Assembly: GCF_905175385.1 (NCBI RefSeq)
Contig: NZ_HG992749.1
Location: 620,001-684,000 of the forward strand
Direction: 5' to 3'
DNA from: Vibrio sp. B1FLJ16
GTDB taxonomy: Bacteria; Pseudomonadota; Gammaproteobacteria; Enterobacterales; Vibrionaceae
DNA: 64,000 bases
The number at the start of each line of letters is the position of its first letter. Position 1 is the first letter of the stretch. Below, one piece after another: positions 59,257-64,000 of the stretch. Made by a program: the position numbers and the translations under genes. The notes below the pieces were generated by a model. That model searched no databases. It was not told where the DNA came from and worked only from the letters and a program-made list of their open reading frames with translations.

Positions 59257-61083
59257 TTAGTCGAATGTCACGCTAGAGATGCTTGAACAGTTACCGCTTG
59301 ATTGATCACATACTTGGTAAGAGTACATACCGTAAGCATTGCTCGCTAACGTGTCAGTGTAAGAACCATCATTACTGGTAGTAGAAATGATCGTACCGTT
59401 ACGGTAAACATCGACTTTACGCGCAGTGGCGTTAACCCATTCCAAGTTGACGTTGTACCCTTTTTTACCCGTTGATGTTGAGGTAGCCAGTTCAATGAAT
59501 CCTGCAGTCTGTTCATCACAGCCATTGGCCAGCAAATACTCGTGCGCATCGGCAATTTTAACAATTCCGTAGCCGAAGTAGTTGTCCCGGCCTGTAGCAC
59601 CAGCATCAAACGCGGTTTGTTTCAATGCATCACGGATTTGGGTACCTGTACAAGTTTGGTGATTTGACCAAAGCAGAGCCGCCATACCCGCTACGCCTGG
59701 TGTCGCCATTGATGTACCGCTCATTAAGCCGTAATCAGAGCTGTCAATCTCAATTGCTACGTTGCTGGCTGATTGAAGTAGATTGCGATCACTTAACGCT
59801 ACCCCAACAGCGGGAATGGATGATGTCGTTGTCTCGCCCAAGGTGCCATTCAACATGCCATCAACGTTGTTTACAATGACGGCACCCAGACCACCAGAAC
59901 CCTCACAGTTCATCACTTTTTCATCAAAGGATATGACACCGCGATCGATGAGACAGATTTTTCCGTTGGCTTGTGTATCGACAGCATCGCCCAATCCCAT
60001 GTAATGAACAGCACCGGATGCATAGCCCTGGCTTGAGTAGGTCATGCCTGATGATGCGATAACTTGCTCACCAACCGTTACTACGGAAGTTGATGCCATA
60101 TCCGCTGGGTAAGTTGATAAAGTATTAACACCGCCTGCGGTTACTTCAACACAAGTTGAATCAATGATTTCTTGGTTGTTTTTGCCTTTTTTACCGCTGT
60201 ATACGATGGTACATTCCGGGAACTGAGAGAACGCTGCAATTTGATCATTATTGTCGTTCGCACCAACCATCATTACCGATTGGTAACCAGCTGGGTAGCT
60301 AAGGACATCATTACCATCGTTGCCGGCTGCTGCGAGAACTAAGCCGCCATTGTTGGTAAAGGCTTTGAACGCATTTTCTTCTGCTGTTGTCGGAGCGCCA
60401 CCACCCAGACTCATATTGATGATGTTTGCCCCAGCATCAGTACATTTTTCTGCTGCGTATGCGAGGTCTGAAGAATAACCCCAGCCGTCAGCGTTAAAGA
60501 CTTTAACGATATGCATTGGTACGCCCGGAGCCATACCAATAATGCCATAGCCATTGTCTGCTGCTCCAATGGTACCTGCGACGTGCGTTCCGTGTGGACC
60601 GCCGTTTTCATCCCAGTTGCCTGTGCCAGAGTCGTTATCACCGGTAATATTTGTCCAATCAAAGTCACTATTTGAACGGTCTAAACCTGAGTCAATAACA
60701 CATACTTTGATAAAGTCGTTTGGTTGTAAATTCAGTTGATCCGCTTGTGATTGATAGACTGCGTAAGGGGTTAACTGTTTCTCACGCGCGTCACCAATAT
60801 CGTCACTATAGCTAAGCAGTTTACGCTTTGCGTCTTCTTCGATAAGTTGGATATGTGGGTTGTTTAGCAGTCCTTTTACGGTTGCTAAGTCCTTGCCTGT
60901 GAAGGTTGCCGCAAAGAACTCTTGCCCTTCAATGTTGATATCTGCACCTAGCTTTTTGGCTAGGTTTTTAACTACGCCTTTGTTTGCGCTGTCTACCTGA
61001 ATGATGTAACGGTCATCTGCTGCATGTGCACCAAACGATAAGCAAATGCCCATCGCAATCAGCGATTTATTTAAAATTTTCAT
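59257..61083 (-). CDS. Secreted subtilisin-like (S8) protease with PA insert
   Basis: A 608-residue protease. Signal peptide 1-21; inhibitor I9 propeptide (about 25-90); catalytic D131 (VCVIDSGLD), H164 (HGTHVAGTIG), oxyanion N255 (AAAGNDGND) and S458 (GLMSGTSMATPG). A protease-associated (PA) domain is inserted between N255 and S458 (about 335-445). The C-terminal 85 residues form a fibronectin-III-like beta domain (VNLEWVNATARKVDVYRNG), plausibly for substrate binding. The ATG at 61083 has AGGGATG upstream; 34 earlier codons are open but not similar. It follows the metzincin gene on the same strand after a hairpin. Confidence 0.95.
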   Translation of the reverse strand: MKILNKSLIAMGICLSFGAHAADDRYIIQVDSANKGVVKNLAKKLGADINIEGQEFFAATFTGKDLATVKGLLNNPHIQLIEEDAKRKLLSYSDDIGDAREKQLTPYAVYQSQADQLNLQPNDFIKVCVIDSGLDRSNSDFDWTNITGDNDSGTGNWDENGGPHGTHVAGTIGAADNGYGIIGMAPGVPMHIVKVFNADGWGYSSDLAYAAEKCTDAGANIINMSLGGGAPTTAEENAFKAFTNNGGLVLAAAGNDGNDVLSYPAGYQSVMMVGANDNNDQIAAFSQFPECTIVYSGKKGKNNQEIIDSTCVEVTAGGVNTLSTYPADMASTSVVTVGEQVIASSGMTYSSQGYASGAVHYMGLGDAVDTQANGKICLIDRGVISFDEKVMNCEGSGGLGAVIVNNVDGMLNGTLGETTTSSIPAVGVALSDRNLLQSASNVAIEIDSSDYGLMSGTSMATPGVAGMAALLWSNHQTCTGTQIRDALKQTAFDAGATGRDNYFGYGIVKIADAHEYLLANGCDEQTAGFIELATSTSTGKKGYNVNLEWVNATARKVDVYRNGTIISTTSNDGSYTDTLASNAYGMYSYQVCDQSSGNCSSISSVTFD

Positions 61084-61157
61084 AATCATCCCTAAAGAGA
61101 GTAGTATCCAGTGATCCGCTGGATATTCAATAAAAGTGGTTTGGAGTGTATCTTTTG

Positions 61158-61191
61158 AAAAGGTGGCTATCGATTTGGCAGCCACCTTTTT
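61158..61191 (-). terminator. Terminator between metzincin and subtilisin genes
   Basis: Stem AAAAGGTGGC / GCCACCTTTT with a 13-base loop, ending in TTTT on the reverse strand. It should uncouple the two protease genes. Confidence 0.75.
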
Positions 61192-61204
61192 GCTTCGCTG
61201 GAAG

Positions 61205-63658
61205 TTAATCCGTCAGGTGTTCACAGCGGCCAAATTCCGCGCCAGATTTCACCTTATTAACTAATCCATTTGGGAAGCCGGTCTTAACCGAAGCGCCGTT
61301 TTCACAAACGTATACGTGAGACATATCTACGTGGAAAGCGACCGAGTAACCTGCAACGCCACCTGTCATCTTCGATCCGGCGCCAGACAGAGACATAGGG
61401 TTATCCATGTAGGCGTTTTGTGCCTCTAGAACACCTTGTTTCTTGTAGAACTCATCTAGTTTCATCCAGCCTAGGTCTTTGATATAGATAGCGCCCACAA
61501 AGCCAGTACGTATGTCACCTGCGCGGCCGATAATTACATCACCGTTGTCGCTCATGTCAGCAGGCATTAAACCAGTGTACTTACCTATCGCTGCATGAAC
61601 CCAGTCAACTCCTCGTGTCTCACAGAAGTTACTTCCTAGCATGACCAGTGGTACATCGTTACACCATTCCAGGCCGCCAATATCAGTAAATGCAGCCTCG
61701 CCTTCTTGAGTGTGATCCCACAGCAGAACGTTACCGTTTCTGGTTTGTAATGCGACTTGCTTGCCGTCATAAGAAGATGCGTACGCGCCCATCGCACCAG
61801 CGACGTCATAAAGGTTAATCATTTCGCCTTCGTTTACCCAAGCGACTGCTTTGTAGCCACCAAGTGCACCCATTACAACTTCGCCGTTTCCTGAAACTGC
61901 ATGTGCACGAGCCCAGGCGGTATTTGACCAATCCACACTACTGGTATCGAGTTCACGCATACCTTCTTTTGATGTCCAGATGAATGGAACTACGTCACCT
62001 GTAAAGTAAGTAGTGCAAGTGCCGTTTTCATCTGCATCTTTATAGGCTGTACCAACGACAGTGTTACCAGAAGCATCAATATCCCAGCCTGTTGCCGACG
62101 ATTTACCTTGTTCGCTAGAACCACCACAGGTGTTACCCGTTAGGTCGCCTAGAGGCATTACACCGTTTGCTTCGGTCCAAATTGCAGGTGCGTTTACGCC
62201 ATTTCGATCATGATCCGAGTTGACCAGAAGCTTAGTACCATTGGCGCTCATTTGAGCCGAGCCAGTATGTATATAGTCCGGAAGAATCTTAAAGCCTTTC
62301 TTTTCATCCCAAACAAAAGGTCTGCTACCTGCCATTCCTATCGAAGACTTACCATTTTTTGCCAGGTCACTCAGATGAGCGAAGACAACTTGTTTGAAAT
62401 TGATACCGTCCTGATAGCCGTTGAACACTAAATCAGCCTGTTTGGTTTGACCTGCTTGCGCAACAATTGGAGTTGCTTCACACGGGTCATCAGAGGCAGG
62501 GTCACTGCTTTCGTTGTCATTCCAGTATTCCTGGACAGAAAGGATTTCTGAAGTCGCCGTCGGATATGCGCCACTGTTGATTTCTTCGGTGTAAAGCACG
62601 TAGCTTGCACCCGGAGTCAGGCCATTAATTTTGAAGTAGCCATCAGGCCCTACTTTGCCTTGAGTCAGGTTACCGGATTGTGCTGATACAGCATCAAACA
62701 GAGGATCATCGATATTACGTGCAATGATGTTTACACCGCTGTATTCGGTTGAACCGTCTTTTAAACGAAGCGTGCCTTCTATCGACCCAAACTGATTCAG
62801 GTAAGATTGTGTTGGATACAGGTTAGAAATAGCGACACGGTCATCTGTTACGTTAACTGTGCTTTGTGCGACCGCACCAGCGCCGTGGTGACCGATAAAT
62901 GGGTACATTGTTTCAATAATTTCTGGGTCTGCGCGGTTAATCTCACCTGAATACCAGTTGCCTGTATCATGTGCATGTACCGCTTCTACGTCACATCCTT
63001 TCACACCGGGAAAGATTGGTGTAGAGGGATTACTTTTATAAGCAATGTGGCCATTAGTCTGAGAGTGGGACATGTTGATCGCGTGCCCGATTTCATGCGC
63101 AAACACGCCCGCGATCTGCAAACCTGCATTGTCATTTGCGTATACGTTCCAGCCGTTGATAACGGCAGTTGCTTCGATAATCACGTTGTTACCGTCTGCA
63201 ATTTCCGGGAAGGCGATGCCTAATACGGATTGTTTAGATACACCAAAGACATTTTCTAGGATGCTGCCATCGGTATCGTAAAGCATCCAGAAGCCGTAGC
63301 CATTCTGCTGAGTATAAAATTGCAGCGCATTAGAGCCGTCTACGTCAGCAATCCCTGTCTGTTCCTCAATTGTACCGGCTACATTAGCTTCAAAGGTTGA
63401 AGTCTTAACATTATTCCACTGGCTGAAAGCAAGTTGGGTAATTTGCTGAGCTCGCTCAATTGGTAAAAATATTGAGTCATCGTAGTCATAAGTAAATGCT
63501 TCGCCACCATCGACATAGACTGGAATTGAACCATTAGACGTGTCCCAAACGAATGGGGTAGGGTTACCATCTTCAGTCGTATAGAGTGGTCCGCCTGCTT
63601 GAACTGCGTTGGCAGAGAGTAGAGCGGCAATCGCAATTGTTAATGTATTATGTTTCAT
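61205..63658 (-). CDS. Secreted metzincin-type metalloprotease with HAF repeats
   Basis: An 817-residue exported protein. Signal peptide 1-21 (NAVQA). The zinc motif H188-E189-xx-H192-x5-H198 (HEIGHAINMSH) marks a metzincin, nearest in pattern to matrixin-like peptidases. A carboxypeptidase-regulatory-like beta domain follows (about 300-375, IEGTLRLKDGSTEYSGV). The C-terminal half carries HAF-type repeats (RPFVWDEKKGFKIL, PAIWTEANGVMPLGDL, PFIWTSKEGMRELD, AVAWVNEGEMINL) resembling a beta-propeller. The ATG at 63658 overlaps the upstream stop as TAATG, so translation is coupled to that gene. Nine upstream codons are open but precede the signal peptide. Confidence 0.9.
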   Translation of the reverse strand: MKHNTLTIAIAALLSANAVQAGGPLYTTEDGNPTPFVWDTSNGSIPVYVDGGEAFTYDYDDSIFLPIERAQQITQLAFSQWNNVKTSTFEANVAGTIEEQTGIADVDGSNALQFYTQQNGYGFWMLYDTDGSILENVFGVSKQSVLGIAFPEIADGNNVIIEATAVINGWNVYANDNAGLQIAGVFAHEIGHAINMSHSQTNGHIAYKSNPSTPIFPGVKGCDVEAVHAHDTGNWYSGEINRADPEIIETMYPFIGHHGAGAVAQSTVNVTDDRVAISNLYPTQSYLNQFGSIEGTLRLKDGSTEYSGVNIIARNIDDPLFDAVSAQSGNLTQGKVGPDGYFKINGLTPGASYVLYTEEINSGAYPTATSEILSVQEYWNDNESSDPASDDPCEATPIVAQAGQTKQADLVFNGYQDGINFKQVVFAHLSDLAKNGKSSIGMAGSRPFVWDEKKGFKILPDYIHTGSAQMSANGTKLLVNSDHDRNGVNAPAIWTEANGVMPLGDLTGNTCGGSSEQGKSSATGWDIDASGNTVVGTAYKDADENGTCTTYFTGDVVPFIWTSKEGMRELDTSSVDWSNTAWARAHAVSGNGEVVMGALGGYKAVAWVNEGEMINLYDVAGAMGAYASSYDGKQVALQTRNGNVLLWDHTQEGEAAFTDIGGLEWCNDVPLVMLGSNFCETRGVDWVHAAIGKYTGLMPADMSDNGDVIIGRAGDIRTGFVGAIYIKDLGWMKLDEFYKKQGVLEAQNAYMDNPMSLSGAGSKMTGGVAGYSVAFHVDMSHVYVCENGASVKTGFPNGLVNKVKSGAEFGRCEHLTD

Positions 63659-64000
63659 TATTTCATCTTCCCATTGCTGATCCATTGCTCTGAGACTGCT
63701 TTACCCAACAGACTCATGAAAGCCGGTGCGTTGTATGCGCCATGAGTGTCCACCATTGTCTGTTCTGACTGCGTAAGCGTACCTTCTGCAAACTCCAAGT
63801 TGTCGAAAATGCCTTGGTTATTGAACTCATTGACTACTTTGCCACCCTGGATAACGAACTTGCCGTTAGCCAGACCCGCAGTTGAACGCAGGCCAGTCAG
63901 TGACGCTGCTTTATGCATGAACACTACAACGACTTCTTCCTGATGCCAGCGGGGAAAACCTTCTGGCGTTAACGCTAGCATCTGGTTGCCACTTGGCAGA
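63658..64000 (-). CDS. C-terminal part of an unknown gene cut by the window edge
   Basis: The last 113 residues of a protein entering from the right edge; the frame is open to the end of the window. I recognise no family: it reads GFPRWHQEEVVVVFMHKAA, LANGKFVIQGGKVVNEF and ends SEQWISNGKMK. Its stop overlaps the metalloprotease start by one base, so they share an operon, and the ribosome site of the protease (GGGAAG) lies inside this gene. It may be a partner of the secreted protease. Confidence 0.7.
   Translation of the reverse strand, partial: LPSGNQMLALTPEGFPRWHQEEVVVVFMHKAASLTGLRSTAGLANGKFVIQGGKVVNEFNNQGIFDNLEFAEGTLTQSEQTMVDTHGAYNAPAFMSLLGKAVSEQWISNGKMK

Overview
The window reads as a chromosomal segment of a Vibrio species or close relative (gammaproteobacterium). 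Three things suggest this. The first 33 kb keeps the gammaproteobacterial order queA-tgt-yajC-secD-secF, suhB-trmJ-iscRSUA-hscBA-fdx-iscX-pepB-ndk-rlmN-rodZ-ispG-hisS-yfgM-bamB-der-yfgJ-xseA-guaBA, which is also the order known from E. coli. The secreted proteins fit a marine, chitin-using vibrio: a GlyGly-CTERM protease, a GH19 chitinase, a subtilisin and a metzincin. The regulators with recognisable operators (IscR, PurR, MetJ) are those of this group. The genus is inferred from gene content; no rRNA or tRNA gene is present to confirm it.

Layout. 1-1.8 kb: the start of a CBS-domain gene and a secreted trypsin-like protease. 2-7.7 kb: tRNA queuosine synthesis (queA, tgt) and the SecDF-YajC export complex, with a strongly structured leader in front of tgt. 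7.9-8.75 kb: two AT-rich unknown genes between secF and suhB, the clearest small accessory insert in the core part. 8.8-17.8 kb: suhB, trmJ and the full ISC iron-sulphur operon headed by tandem IscR sites, then pepB. 17.9-33.3 kb: ndk, rlmN, rodZ, ispG, hisS, yfgM, bamB, der, an AlaX-type editing protein, yfgJ, xseA and guaBA, with a PurR-like site between guaB and guaA.

From 33.5 kb the content is accessory: GH19 chitinase, acetate-transporter homologue, exported HAD phosphatase, Na+/alanine symporter (AGCS), D-amino-acid dehydrogenase with a divergent LysR regulator, a Cache-domain chemoreceptor, a two-gene operon of class-III aminotransferase plus BKACE (beta-keto acid cleavage) enzyme, an NhaC-family transporter behind a clear MetJ operator (hence a likely methionine transporter, MetT), a DedA protein, a GNAT-nitrilase fusion and its LysR neighbour. 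51.1-59.1 kb is one tightly packed chemosensory operon: CheY-like receiver, STAS protein, CheA, CheW, chemoreceptor, CheR, CheB and a receiver-EAL c-di-GMP phosphodiesterase. Its composition suggests a system that controls c-di-GMP rather than, or besides, flagellar rotation. The right edge holds a secreted subtilisin (S8 with PA insert), a metzincin with HAF repeats, and the end of a further gene translationally coupled to it.

No CRISPR array, insertion sequence, prophage, tRNA or rRNA was found. The observations most worth following are the STAS/Che/EAL operon, the MetJ-NhaC link, the aminotransferase-BKACE operon, the structured tgt leader and the AT-rich gene pair after secF.
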